Counted from the stretch's first letter, positions 35,045-46,559 are shown. The stretch: DNA of 64,000 bases from Euphorbia lathyris (GCF_963576675.1 NC_088915.1:3601001-3665000), one strand, 5' to 3'. Made by a program: numbers and translations. The notes: a model not told the origin generated them from the sequence alone.

Positions 35045-38000
35045 ACATGAGCTTCTTATCATTGTGTTCCTAGAAAGGAATACTTCTTGAACTACAAAGC
35101 AGGAGATTTTGGTAGTGTCAAGATGGGAAATCAGAGTTCGGCAAGCATTGTTGGCATGGGTGATATTCGGGTGAAGACAAGTGTTGGGTGCATGCTTATA
35201 TTGAAGAATGTGCGCCATATTCCCAATCTACGCCTTAACTTGTTGTCTGCAAATGTTCTTGATCAAGAAGGCTTCAGGCATACCTTTGGAGATGGCAAAT
35301 GGAGATTGTCTAATGGTTCACTGATAGTTGCTCGTGGCGAGTTGTGTTGTTCTTTGTATAAAACATACTTGAATGTATGTTTTGGTGAGCTAAATGCAGT
35401 TGAAGAAAAGAACTCTCCAAATTTGTGGCATAGAAGATTGGGACACATGACAGATAAAGGGTTAAAGCTTTTGGCAGGTAAATCTCTTATTCCTGTTGAT
35501 AAATCTGTTTCTTTTGACCCTTGTGATTATTGCTTAGCAGGAAAGCAACATAGAGCTTCCTTTTCTAAGAAGTCTACAAAGAAGGAAGGAAAGTTGGAGT
35601 TGATACACTCTGACGTTTGTGGTCCTTTAGAGGTGGAGTCTCTTGGTGGCCGTAAATATTTTATCACTTTTATTGATGATGCTACTCGAAGAACTTGGGT
35701 TTACATGTTGAAGACAAAGAGTGAAGTGTTTGAAACTTTCAAGAAGTTTCATGTCATGGTAGAAAGGGAGACAGAAAGAAAATTGAAGTGTCTTCGATCT
35801 GACAATGGTGGTGAGTACACTTCTAAAGAATTTGAGAATTATTGTTCACACCATGGAATTAGACATGTAAAAACTGTGCCCGGCACCCCTCAACACAATG
35901 GTGTAGCAGAGAGAATGAACAGAACAATTGTGGAGAAAGTGAGATGTATGCTTAGAATGTCTAATCTTTCAAAGACATTTTGGGCTGAAGCTATTAATAC
36001 TTCAGTGTACTTGATCAATCGTTCACCATCGATTCCTCTTGGCCTTGAGATACCCGAGAGAGCATGGAAGGGTAGAGATCCTACTTATTCACATTTGAGA
36101 GTCTTTGGATGCAAGGCATACATGCATGTGCCAAAAGAACAGAGATCAAAACTTGATTCCAAGACTAATCCTTGTGTATTTGTTGGCTATGGTGATGATG
36201 AGTATGGTTTTAGACTCTATGATCCAGAGAAGAAGAAAGTGGTGAGAAGCAGAGATGTAGTATTCTTTAAGCACGAGATGGGCTCAGAACTTCTGAGTAC
36301 AAGGTACACTTCTACTCCAGATTTGTCTTTTGATATTACTAATACTTCTTCTGTTTCTACTCCTATTCCTGTTGAGCAGCCAATAAATGAGAATGTTGAA
36401 CCAACACTTGATGGTGTTGAGGAGGTACAACCAAATGAAGATGATGATGCACCAGAATTTGATAATGATGGTGATGATGTACCAAAATTTGATGATGTTC
36501 CACATGATGATCAGAATGATATAGAGGATGTTCATGAGCAGGGAGAGCAGCCAGCTCCTTTGGTGGAAGAAGCACCAGTTCGAAGGTCAACTAGAGAAAG
36601 AAAACCTTCTACAAAATATCCAAGCTTAGAGTTTATTCTTGTCACTGATGAGGGGGAGCCAGAGAACTTTGAAGAAGTGTTGTCTAGTAAAGACAAAAAT
36701 CTTTGGCTTGATGCTATGAAGGAAGAGATGGATTCCTTGAAAAAGAATGAAACATATGTGCTTGTGAAGCCTCCTAAAGGTAAGAAGGTCTTGAAAAACA
36801 GATGGGTTTTCAAGAACAAGAAAGATGGTGACAAGATAGTGAAGCGCAAAGCCAGATTGATGGTAAAAGGTTGCAATCAGAAGAAGGGCATTGATTTTGA
36901 TGAGATCTTCTCTCCTGTTGTCAAGATGACATCTATAAGAACTGTTTTAGGTTTAGCTGCAAGTCTTGATTTGGAGTTGGAGCAGCTTGATGTGAAAACT
37001 GTTTTCTTACATGGTGATTTGCATGAGGAGATATATATGGAGCAACCTGAAGGGTTTGAAGAGAAGGGAAAAGAAAAGCTTGTTTGTAAGTTGAAGAAGA
37101 GTCTTTATGGGCTCAAACAGGCACCAAGGCAATGGTATCGGAAGTTTGATTCTTTCATGACAAAGAATGGTTACAATAGAACTTCAGCAGATCCTTGTGT
37201 GTATTTTAGAAATTTCCCTGGAGGTAACTTCATTATCCTTCTTTTATATGTGGATGATATGTTAATAGTTGGACAAGATGCAAAGATGATTTCCAACTTG
37301 AAGAAGGATTTGTCCAAGTCATTTGACATGAAAGACTTGGGTCCAGCTAAGCAGATCTTAGGAATGGAGATAGCTCGTGATAGGAAAGCTGGAAAATTGT
37401 GGTTATCTCAAGAAAAGTATATTGAACGTATGCTTGAAAGGTTCAATACGAAGACTGCCAAGCCTGTTAATACACCTTTAGCAGCTCATTTCAAGTTGAG
37501 TAATAGAGCTTGTCCAAAGTCAGATGAAGAAAAAGCAAGTATGTCTTCTGTTCCTTATTCATCTACTGTTGGTTCTTTGATGTATGCTATGGTTTGTACT
37601 AGACCAGATATTGCACAGGCTCTTGGTTTGGCGAGTAGATATTTATCCAATCCGGGTAAGGTTCATTGGGAAGCTGTTAAGTGGATTTTCAGATATTTGT
37701 GTGGTACTTCCAAATTGAGTTTGTGTTATGGAGGTGGCAAAATGATTCTTGAGGGATATACAGATGCAGACATGGCTGGTGATCTTGATAATAGAAAGTC
37801 TACCTCAGGTTATGTGTTTACATTTTCAGGGGGAGCCATTTCATGGCAATCCAAGCTACAAAAGTGTGTAGCATTGTCTACTACTGAGGCAGAGTATATA
37901 GCAGCTGTGGAAGCGTGTAAAGAGATGATTTGGTTGAAGAGGTTTCTTCAAGAGTTGGGTTTGAAGCAATGTGAGTATGTGACATTCTGTGACAGTCAGA

Positions 38001-38215
38001 GTGCTATGGACTTGAGCAAGAATGCCATGTATCATGCTCGTATCAAGCACATTGATATCAGATATCATTGGTTGCGGAATGTGATTGAAGAGAAAGAATT
38101 GTTGTTAAAGAAAGTCCACACAGATAAAAATGCAGCAGACATGTTAACCAAGGTGGTTCCCGGAAGCAAGCTTGAGCTTTGTAATAAGCTTTCCGGGATG
38201 AGATTCAAACGTTGA
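35045..38215 (+). pseudogene. Copia element D pol, open frame without gag
   Basis: A single open frame of over 1050 codons runs from 35051 to 38215. There is no proper start: the frame enters from upstream, where the protease site reads D-T-stop-A-S-Y-H (TGA at 35048-35050, a Gly codon in relatives). Counting from the TTG at 35087, the integrase zinc site is H115, H120, C146, C149 and the triad is D176, D239, E275. An acidic spacer spans about 420-490. RT has D635 and YVDD at 721-724. RNase H has GYTDAD, TEAEY and FCDSQSAM. The protein resembles the Tnt1/Tork type. Gag and the 5' LTR are missing, so it cannot move alone, yet the pol is strikingly intact. Confidence 0.9.
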
Positions 38216-38250
38216 AGAATTTGAGTTTTTTCTTCTCTCCGTGATGGGCT

Positions 38251-38261
38251 GGAGGGGGAGA
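38251..38261 (+). other. Polypurine tract of element D
   Basis: GGAGGGGGAGA lies just before the LTR start TGTTATGG at 38263. Confidence 0.75.
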
Positions 38262-38262
38262 T

Positions 38263-38756
38263 TGTTATGGGTCCCGCCCATATTTAAGGTCCATTTAATA
38301 TTAATTTTGGCTTCTTTGAGAATCTAGGTTAATATGTATTTAAGTGAATTAATTATCATTTATTGAGATAAGTGAAGGAAGAAGAAAAGACACACCAAAA
38401 GGAGATTTTCGGATTTGGCATTTTCTCTCATTAGGTCAGTTCACGTTTTTGTCGATTCGCGGAGATTGAACCGTCGGATCGTCACGATTTTTGGACAGGA
38501 GCTTCTAGACATATTGTTCCTTGTTCTCACCGTTGGGATTGCCGTTCGGAGGTCGGAAAGGTCTGTTCGGAGTTGGGGAAAATTATAGACTGATTTCTTC
38601 TCTTTCTTGGTATTTGTCTACTTCTTAAAATCTCTTATTGTTTCATGATTGTTGGTGGGTTATAAACCTTTTGTAAGACTTTGTTGGGTTTGTTTTGCCC
38701 TCAATTTTATCATAATAAGAGAAGTAGGGTGGACTCCTCAAAGGTCCCGTGGTTTT
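38263..38756 (+). repeat. 3' LTR of copia element D, probably truncated
   Basis: Starts TGTTATGGGTCCCGCCCATA after the polypurine tract and continues with LTR-like sequence. From about 38757 ('actcttctcaatcg') the sequence belongs to an inverted TPS-bearing unit, so the LTR end is missing or coincides with that junction. No 5' LTR exists upstream of the gene. Confidence 0.7.
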
Positions 38757-40440
38757 TACTCTTCTCAATCGCGGAATAACAATTACTGTTACCCAATGTT
38801 CATAGATATCTCCTGTGTGAGATCTGAATAGTAGATAGCCCATATATCAATCATGGATACAGTTAGGATTAGGGTTTATCTTCTCCAGAAAGTGGCATAA
38901 TCAATTTTATAGAAATCAATACTTAGGATTAGGGTTTATCTTCTCTAGAAAGTTAGCATTCATCAATGCTTTTAGGATCTGATCTCTAACTGCTCTGTCA
39001 TCGAGTAAATTTCCAAAGAGAATCAAGCTTAATTCTATAAAAACCCTTCCTCAAGAAAGAAGGGAGGAGCATCAAGTGATGGTCAGTATTTTGATCCTAT
39101 CTTAATAAATTTTTTTTGCAGGAAACTATTAACAAATCAAATTACTGCTTCATTGTAAATCTTTGCATTTTTTCTTTGTTGGGTTTCATGTTTTAATAGC
39201 AATTCTGAAGATATAATGAGTTTTTCAACTACTCTAGCTTATTATATGTGTTTACAAATGATCTATCATTATTAATTTTTCTTTAATTACTTGTTTTCTA
39301 TAGTGGTTTTTAAAAAATGATTATGCCAAAAGGTGAGAATTTTAGGATTGTAATTGTGATTTCAATAGATTTATTGTCAAATTTGTTTGTTTGTGAGTGC
39401 CTTACATAAGTTGTCTCATGTGTTCTATAAGTTTGTTTTAAACTTGATATGCTCATTTTTGTTATCAGATGTTGCTCTCTAGTGTGTTTGTTTATATAAC
39501 CTATCTAATGTGTGAGGATGATATGATTACTTGAAATTGAAACCGCAAGTTTGTTTCTGCTTCTTGTGTTATGATAAGTTTTTTTATACAAATCAAGATT
39601 GTTTGTTATTTGCTATGATGAAACTATGCTGCTAATGCTTGATCTGAATATTATGTAAATTTCAGCAGACAATTATTTTTGCTATAATTTCCTGCATTTT
39701 CAACTAGTTGAGATTGCGGCTTTGGGAGTAACTATTTTTAGCTTAATTTGCAATGGAGAAAATTGCAGAGTCCAAATCTGTGTTTGTTCATTTAGTAAAG
39801 CATTAGCTATTGTTCATTTTAGTTTGACAATGCTAGATGTTTCTCTCAAAATACTAATTTTTTGTTTGTAACAAATGATCAGGAAATTGTTGGTGCCTGA
39901 TTTTCTCAATTGGTATTATTGTTTTGCTTCAATTCAGTTGCCTACTTTTAGGCGGATTGATTCAACCGATGTACTTTTTTAAGCTTCTTCTGTATTATGG
40001 TTTGGTACTTTCGGGTAATCATTCATTGCATTTGTAATGACTATATTATCAGCTTTTTTAATTGTTTGATCAACACCGAATGAATTTAATTCCATTGAAG
40101 ATCTTAATCTATTTCCATTGTTTCCAAGTAAAGAGATGGAATTTAGAGATTAGTATTTTTGAGGAATATATATGTGCTATGTTGCACGGAAACCGAATGC
40201 GGAAAATCTACGGAAGAAGAGTTCAACGGAGTATATAAAAATGTAACTTGCTAGAAAAGAAAAATGTCTCTGTTTGTACCGGAAATGGAAGGATGATTTG
40301 AGCCATATTAGGAATTCAATTCTTACATTGACTGGCTTTTTAGATACTTAATTAATTCCGATTAAGGAAAACTTATACACAATAATTAGTGATTCATCGA
40401 AGAAAGAGAAAGGAATTCTTGTTAGAATTTTTTAGATAAT
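38757..40440 (-). repeat. TPS-bearing repeat unit, inverted copy
   Basis: This stretch is the reverse complement of the plus-oriented units, corresponding roughly to 52480-54370. Landmarks are 'gttacccaatgttcatag' near 38789, 'ttttttttgcaggaaac' near 39110, 'ggttatataa'-type sequence near 39497 and 'caacaccgaatgaattt' near 40072. Seen on the plus strand, 'ttgcag' then 'gaaac...gtaaat' looks like an acceptor, a small exon and a donor. Confidence 0.75.
38860..39085 (-). pseudogene. Trehalose-6-phosphate synthase-like fragment 2 (minus)
   Basis: The minus strand has the HHLM...LPSFLRKGF block at 39084-39035, then a diverged alpha/beta part and 'ctaaaagcattgatgaatgc', matching KALLNA. Stops and frame changes are present. 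The block equivalent to ADKVMEVINP is missing here, replaced by other sequence after 39085. Confidence 0.6.
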
Positions 40441-40796
40441 ATTTTGGGTGTAGAAAGTGAAAGACACGCCAAATATATAAATAATTATGAACTTTTGAAA
40501 GTTCATGAGATTTTTGAGATTATTAAATACAATTGAACAATAATATGGATTATTGAATGTAATTGTATAAGATTATAAGGTTATTTAATGTAATTAGATT
40601 AGAATAGAGGGTAATTAGGTTGTTTTATGTATGATGCCTATTATTTGATATGAATTCAATATCCCATACAAATGGCCTGACCTACATAAATGCATGTTGT
40701 AAATGTGGTTGTGCATTAGACATTGATATCTCCAATCTTATGTGCTGTGGATTAGGGTTTACGTTCCACAAAAAGCGGCTCAACAGATCTGGCAGG
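40441..40796. other. AT-rich flank, inverted copy of a shared block
   Basis: The first 180 bases are an inverted, diverged copy of AT-rich blocks at about 46890-47100 and 54440-54650. A frame at 40650-40865 (with HTNGLTYINACCKCGCAL) has no family that I recognise. Confidence 0.45.
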
Positions 40797-41185
40797 CAAC
40801 AAATAAAATCAAATCGAAATCAACATCAAAGAGGTAAAAAGAATCATTATTTTATAGATAGCTAGGGTTGTTAAGAACGGAAAAGATTCACAAAAATCTG
40901 AAAAACCTTAACTATGTGCAGGAAAAACAATGGTGAAGAAACATGAGAACAGCAAAGATCTTTCAGGCTTTCTCAAGAACAAAAAAAAGGATATTTTATC
41001 AGTGATTGCTGAATGTTGCCGGCGAAAACAATCTCTTCTAACAGCGAGGATGATATGAGACTGCAAGTAAGTTTATGTTTAAATTACTAATTTCTTCTTT
41101 AAATATGCATTATTTAAAGAAAATCATTCTAGAGATCTTGTGTTGTTTAGATGCATTTTTGGTTGATTGATCCTACAAAACCATG
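40797..41185 (+). repeat. Interspersed repeat G, copy 3
   Basis: Matches copies at 29741 and 32095, including 'tctttcaggctttctcaaga' and 'gagactgcaagtaagttta'. It is shorter at its right end and leads into the host-gene-like segment at 41280. Confidence 0.55.
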
Positions 41186-41279
41186 GTGCTGTACCTAAAA
41201 ATTAATATTGATCAATTTGTTTAGAGAAGCAGCAGCAACAGAGTACTTAATATCTAGAACACTCTTGGGTATTGTTATG

Positions 41280-41800
41280 AACCCCATCCCCCTCTAGGAT
41301 ATTTTGCTCAATGCCATTGCAGATGAGGCTGTTTTATGTCTGAAAAGTCTTGATGCAAACACATTACCTTTAGAAATGTCAGCAGAAATCTCTCTCACTG
41401 CAAGGATAGTGGAGAAAGAAGTTTCTTTACAAATGTTCCGCCATAAAAAGTTTTCACTGACATATTGCGACATGTTCTAGGATCGTCAAGCTCAAGCGAA
41501 GCGCTAGTAATTCCCAGTTTTCCTCATCGAGTGTTCGGGAGTATGAGCATTGTCCCAAGAGCTGTGGATTTTGACTTGGGTGCACGTGAATTATGGGACT
41601 GGGATCCTTGCAAAAACGTCTCTGAAGATGACCAGACTATGTTCTTGGCGTTTTCAAGAGGTTTTCCAGTGACGAAGGAAGTTACAACTCTTTTCACTGA
41701 GTTAATTGGTGTGGGTGTTGTTGATGCAAAAAAAAAATGCCACAAAATGAACAACCATTGTTTGGAAAAATGATCCTGGATAGATTTCTCTGTCCTATTG
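41280..41800 (+). pseudogene. Plant host-gene fragment, RRM-like family (tentative)
   Basis: Plus-strand pieces in succession look like one plant protein. One frame reads NAIADEAVLCLKSLDANTLP to RHKKFSLTYCDMF. Another, open at 41465-41773, reads SSSSSEALVIPSFPHRVFGS, VPRAVDFDLGARELWDWDP and DDQTMFLAFSRGFPVTKE. A third continues MPQNEQPLFGKMIL. I recall related uncharacterised plant proteins in which the DRTMFLTFSRGFP block begins an RNA-recognition-like fold, but I cannot name the gene. At least two frameshifts and one stop make it dead. It lies directly upstream of a DEMETER/ROS1-like fragment, as in chimeric captured-gene arrays. Confidence 0.5.
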
Positions 41801-41884
41801 GGCGAAAGAACACCTCCATGAGTAATTTTTACATCAGCAGCAGAAACAGAGTAATTCAAAGCAGTAGTAGCAACAGCTAGATGA

Positions 41885-42045
41885 AGGGACTGCACTGCAT
41901 TGGAAAAAGAGGCAGAATCAAATGGAAGGTAAAGAGAAAAAACACCAAATACAATGGATTCACTATATTGGGAATGTAAGATGTGCAAATGTTGATGAGG
42001 TTGCCAAAATAATAAAGACACCTAGAATGAACAAAGGTATAAATA
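41885..42045 (+). pseudogene. DEMETER/ROS1-like DNA glycosylase fragment 2
   Basis: Begins ALEKEAESNGR as in fragment 1. Then, in shifted frames, it has a TPNTMDSLYWE-like piece and VRCANVDEVAKIIKTPRMN. The order agrees with DEMETER/ROS1 proteins, where these residues precede the glycosylase helices, and it reaches slightly further than fragment 1. Two frameshifts and a stop are visible. The similarity ends abruptly near 42045. Confidence 0.55.
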
Positions 42046-42420
42046 TTCCAAGTAGTTGAGATTACATGCTTTGGTTGTACTTCAGTTTAGAGTTAATGTA
42101 TCAATATTGCCCACTTTTTAATCATCTTGTCTAATCCATGCTTATCTCTGAATTTGAAGGTTGTTTCTATTTATTCAGTTCTTAGGACAACGTAATATGC
42201 TAGTTTTTGAAGAATCATTACAGTGTTTTCAGAATTTCCATTAAAACATAAAACCCAACAAAGCAAAAGTGCAAAGATTTACCATAAGGCTAACTGGATT
42301 GGTTAAGAAAAATAGGTGCCTACAAAAAAATTTAAGACAAAATCAAAATCCATGTGGGTTTGTTAGCAACAAAAAAAAACAAAAACACATAAATAAATTT
42401 TATGAATGAAGAAAAAAAAT
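42046..42420. repeat. Diverged copy of the TPS-unit non-coding part
   Basis: Sequence at 42235-42400 ('aaaacataaaacccaacaaa', 'gtgcaaagatttaccata', 'ttgttagcaacaaaaa') is an older copy of the non-coding half of the TPS-bearing unit. The adjacent TPS fragment is missing here. Confidence 0.55.
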
Positions 42421-43841
42421 ATGATGTTAAAAAATTTATAATAATATTTAATATTGGTTTAAAGGTATTATATTAAAAAATAATTATAATTTGAAAAAAT
42501 TAATAATACATTTTTTCAAGTATATTAATTTCGGTGTATATTTAGTTCCAAAAATTCTTTAAAATTAATTAGATTAAATTTGAAACTAAAAGATAAATTT
42601 TTTTTTATGTATATAACTAGAGGCAATTTTAGACTTTCATTTACAAAAACAAATGTAAAGATTAAAGAATTGATTAAGATAAAACTTAGGGACCTTATAA
42701 TAATATGATGGATTTACTAGCGTGTTAAGTAAATACATAAAAACCTTATAATTATTTACCCTGTTATCTATATATTTTGCGTTTTTTTTTACATGTGGCA
42801 AAGTGTCTTTCACTTTCTACATCCCGAAGATTCTATTGAGATATAAGCAGCGCCAGCTCTGCCTTTAGGAATAGAGCGGCCGCCTAGGTGCGCCAAAAAA
42901 TAGGTGCATATATATAATAATTTTTTCATATATGAATAATATTTTATTGATTAGTTGTATTATCTGTTAAAAATAAATAAAAATTAACATCGAATATAAA
43001 TTTTAATTAGCAATTTTACATCTAAAAGGGTCATGGCAAATTTTAGATAATAATATTGTTATATTTTATGATTATTTTTTTTTCCCAAATTTTAAAGTTA
43101 CACGGTATTTTTCATTTTTTTAGGAAAAGGTTTATATCATTGCATTAGATGATATTTGGAAGATTTTAAGTGATTGACAAATACTAGTTAATTCAGTTTT
43201 TTCTAATTTTCAATAAGGTAGAGCTAAAATTGATCTTACTTGGAAAGGCTATATGTGCATTTTTCTTAAAATATTTGGGTTAAAGTTATAATAATATAAA
43301 CATATAATCTTGTAACTCAACTTTCTCATTTATACAACAAAAAATTATACTAATGTTTTTAGTTACTTCTCTAACAATAATAGAGGGCATTGGATAAAAT
43401 TAGATATGAATGTGGGTCATTAGGAACTTTTAAAAATTGAGGCAAAGGGCAACAAATAAAGAGGCAACAAATGTGGGAGCAGTTAAGGTTTTGAGCCAAA
43501 TAAAGAGGCAACAAATGTATTAGGCTGAAACAATGTGTATGCACAAATGTAAAGTCACCTTTTTTATGTTCATATTATCAAATGCCATGTGACCATAGGA
43601 ATAATACATTAGATTCCATTAGAATACTATACTTGAAGGAGAACAGTACTAAGCTGATTAAACTCTTGGTAAGTTTGGTTCAGTTATTTTTACAATGTTG
43701 CGGGTAGCTAATATATTGGATTGCTTTTGTATTAATAGGGTAAATAAGTATACAGTTATACAAACAGTGCTCCATGTACAGTTAAAGATATGATGGTTCT
43801 TCCTAGTAAAAAATATATTGGTACCGTTATGCAAACAGATA
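42421..43841. other. AT-rich region with hAT-like and inverted-repeat remnants
   Basis: No coding frame. 'cagcgccagctctgccttta' at 42849 followed by 'ggccgcctaggtgcgcc' resembles one end of a plant hAT element, but I found no partner end. The stretch at 43165-43260 is a diverged relative of the inverted-repeat block at 48577-49125. 'aaataaagaggcaacaaatg' occurs twice near 43455 and 43498. Confidence 0.4.
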
Positions 43842-43988
43842 GTGTTCCCTTCAGTGAATCTTCACATATGCCCTTAAAAGAATACAATTTCTAAAATCAA
43901 ACATCTATAAATTCAGTGTTCCCTTCAGTGAATCTTCATATATGCCCTTAAAAGAATGCAATTTCAGAAATGCTCATCTATAAATTCA
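43842..43988 (+). repeat. 74-base tandem duplication
   Basis: Two head-to-tail copies beginning GTGTTCCCTTCAGTGAATCT lie at 43842-43915 and 43916-43988. The second runs into 'ctctctttacttggaaacat', a sequence shared with 52810 and 60220. Confidence 0.75.
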
Positions 43989-44249
43989 CTCTCTTTACTT
44001 GGAAACATTGGAAATACATTAAGATGTCAAATGGAATTAAATTGACTCTCTTTATCAGTGATGGATCAAAGAATTTAAATTAAAAACATCTCATATAGTT
44101 ACAAATCAAGTTACCTTTCAAGCATCGCATGCATAGTTATATCATAGACAAACTAATTATGATAGAAACGTCTAATAACAAAAATTAGCATAGCAACAAT
44201 GTTTAAAACAAAGTTAAGAAATTTCCAGCAAATTTCACTTAAAACATAA

Positions 44250-44723
44250 AGTTGTATCAGTTAAATAGATTGTTCAGTAACTTGTTTTTCGGATGGAGTA
44301 CATTCTGTCATATCTTGTTCTTCAGCTGGAGCACATTGTGACATTGTGTCATCTCTTCTTTAAAAGGCAACTTCTCCGGTTCACTCATGCTCAAAACAGG
44401 ACCACCAGACCTGTATCCATGTAAATTGGTTCTTCATGCAAAGGGCATTTCTTTCTATACTCGGTGAATTCTTTAGTTGTCTCATTCAAAGCTTTTTCAT
44501 AGCCATCTAAGAGATTTCTCGTCATGTATAGTTCGTGTTTGAGCCTAGAAGTCTCCATATGTCTTCTTTGTTGCTCCTCCATCTTCGCCTTGTGCAAATT
44601 ATGAGCCATGTTATTCTGATGATCGAACTCGCTAAGAAACATTTGTTGTTGGATACTCGAGTTTTGATAAGCCTGCTCTTTCGCATGATAGGACATCCCA
44701 ACTTTTTCCAAGACTTGTTGCAT
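44250..44723 (-). pseudogene. Coiled-coil plant protein fragment
   Basis: A 110-codon minus-strand frame (44723-44391) is rich in Gln, Glu, Lys and Met with heptad-like spacing (KMEEQQRRHMETSRLKHELY). It ends in RKKCPLHEEPIY. After a frameshift, SEPEKLPFKEEMT and further codons lead to about 44250. It looks like the C-terminal part of a plant coiled-coil protein whose name I do not know. Its upstream end runs into the arm of a large hairpin, so the rest of the gene is missing. Confidence 0.5.
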
Positions 44724-44745
44724 TTGGATGTGATTATCCCAACGT

Positions 44746-45547
44746 CCAGGAAAAACAGTAATATAAAGAAGTGATTATAGTTCAGGTTCGGATGTGAAAA
44801 CCACTAGTACCAAAGAAAATGACACTTTGTTAATGCATATTTATAAATATTAAACAGCTGGCAAATAAAAAAAACTATAACTTGAACAAGCATGTGAGAG
44901 TTTTTCTGGAGGTAGTCATAAGGGTCAGATTTGACTCTTACGGTACTTCCTACTATCTTTTCTTCAAATGTTTATGAATCCCGGAGAAGCTCCTGAACTA
45001 AACTCTTTTTCGAACAGATAAGTTTAATATTATCAGGAATATGACAGATTGGTAGCAAATTCAATTTTGGCTGTTGTTGGCTGTTTGAAATTAATTGCAT
45101 TAGTGTTAATGTGTATCTTCTTGCCTTTGTTCTTTATTTGTTGCTAGTTTTCTGAACAAATAAAGAACAAAGGCAAGGAGATATTCATTAACACTAATGC
45201 AATTAATTTCAAATAGCGAACAACAGTCAAAATTGAATTTGCTATCAAGCTGTCATTATTCCTGATAATATTAAACTTATCTATTTGAAAAAGAGTTTAG
45301 TTCAGGAGCTTCTGAGGATTCAGAAAATTTGAAGAAAAGATAGAGGAAGTATTGTAAGATTCAAATCTGACCCTTTGACTACCTCCAGAAAAACTCTCAC
45401 ATGCTTGCTCAAGTTATAGGTATTTATCTGCTAGATGTTTCCTATTTATAAATATGCATTAAGAAAGTGTCATTTTCTTTGGTACCAGTGGTTTTCACAT
45501 CCGAACATGAACTATAATCACTTCTTTATATTATTGTTTTTCATGGA
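44746..45547. repeat. Large hairpin with 390-base arms
   Basis: The left arm, 44746-45142, and the right arm, 45155-45547, are inverted copies with a 12-base spacer (GCTAGTTTTCTG). The inner 22 bases pair perfectly. Further out there are scattered differences and a few small gaps. No frame of note is inside. A transcript from either strand would fold into a long double-stranded RNA. It could be a foldback transposon or a head-to-head duplication. Confidence 0.85.
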
Positions 45548-45647
45548 TTGATACTTACAATGTACCTATTTCGAAGACTTGTGACTATTTGGTGATTCTG
45601 CATCCCTGAACTAATAAAAGGAGTTTGTGAAGCTTCTATGACAAGTA

Positions 45648-45909
45648 CTCCCTCTGTTCCAAAATACATGCCTTTTAAGGTTAATGGACACTAATTAAGA
45701 AATGCAATTACTTTTAAGTGAAAGACTTTGTTACCCTTATATTAATTGCATCTACTAGTAACTTTATCTATTCCCAAGGCAAAAAGTCAACTAAAATATG
45801 GGTATATTTGGTCAAAGCAAATTAATGTGCATAAATTGAAGCAAAATATCATGTATTGTGGAACAAAAAAAAAATTCTCTAGAAAGACATGTATTGTGGA
45901 ACGATGGAG
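45648..45909. mobile_element. Stowaway MITE
   Basis: A 262-base non-coding element starts CTCCCTCTGTTCCAAAATAC and ends with the inverted form GTATTGTGGAACGATGGAG. TA flanks both sides (45646-45647 and 45910-45911). The terminal motif and the TA duplication are diagnostic of Stowaway (Tc1/mariner-type) MITEs. Confidence 0.88.
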
Positions 45910-46559
45910 TATAAGACTCTCAGAACTACCACTGGAAAGCCCGCCTGCTAGCTCATATAGAAAGTAATTTCCAAATAACATTAGTCCCTATGTGAATCTT
46001 TTCCTGACCAGCCAGAACCAACGGACTATGCATTTTAATTATAGTCTTCTTTTTACACTTACAAAATAATTAATTGAATTTTACTATGACAATTAATTAA
46101 ATTGAATTATAATTGGTTATAAACAAATAAAGTTTTCAAACTAGAAATTCAATTGAATTGGAAGACTATTACTATTCCACAAAAATTATGATTATATTTA
46201 TAATTACAGAGAATCTTTTTTGACAGTTAGAAAACAATTAGTAAGCCCCAAACCTCATTACCAGTAATTCATGGAATATAGTGATGTTGTTCCTAGCATT
46301 CAACTAATATTAGATAAGCATATTTCCCAATAGCATAGATTAGGTGTATAATCTTCACAATTCTCATTGAACCCTAAAATTCAACAGATGAAAAGTCTAA
46401 AGATTTACCAGAAAGAATTATGCTTCTAAAATTCAATAGCTTTTAACTAGTTGCTCGGAAACAAAATATTTCCTGTAAAAAAAAACAATTCATTATAGAA
46501 TCAAAATCCAATGAGCAACAAATAGTAAATGCCAACAAAAAGTCAAAAATAACTTGGAA
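45910..46559. other. AT-rich spacer with a diverged repeat
   Basis: No coding frame. Between about 46040 and 46170 weak inverted ends 'atagtcttc' and 'gaagactat' hint at another small MITE. From about 46330 the sequence is an older copy of the TPS-unit non-coding half. Confidence 0.4.

Noticed and set aside
35051..38215. Long open frame as a host gene
   Set aside because: Its integrase, reverse transcriptase and RNase H motifs, polypurine tract and LTR show it is copia pol.
41524..42021. 165-codon minus-strand frame
   Set aside because: It is antisense to plus-strand segments that resemble an RRM-like host protein and a DEMETER/ROS1-like piece. The minus translation resembles nothing I know.
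46040..46170. A small MITE with ends 'atagtcttc'
   Set aside because: The inverted match is only about nine bases in AT-rich DNA and no target duplication is visible.
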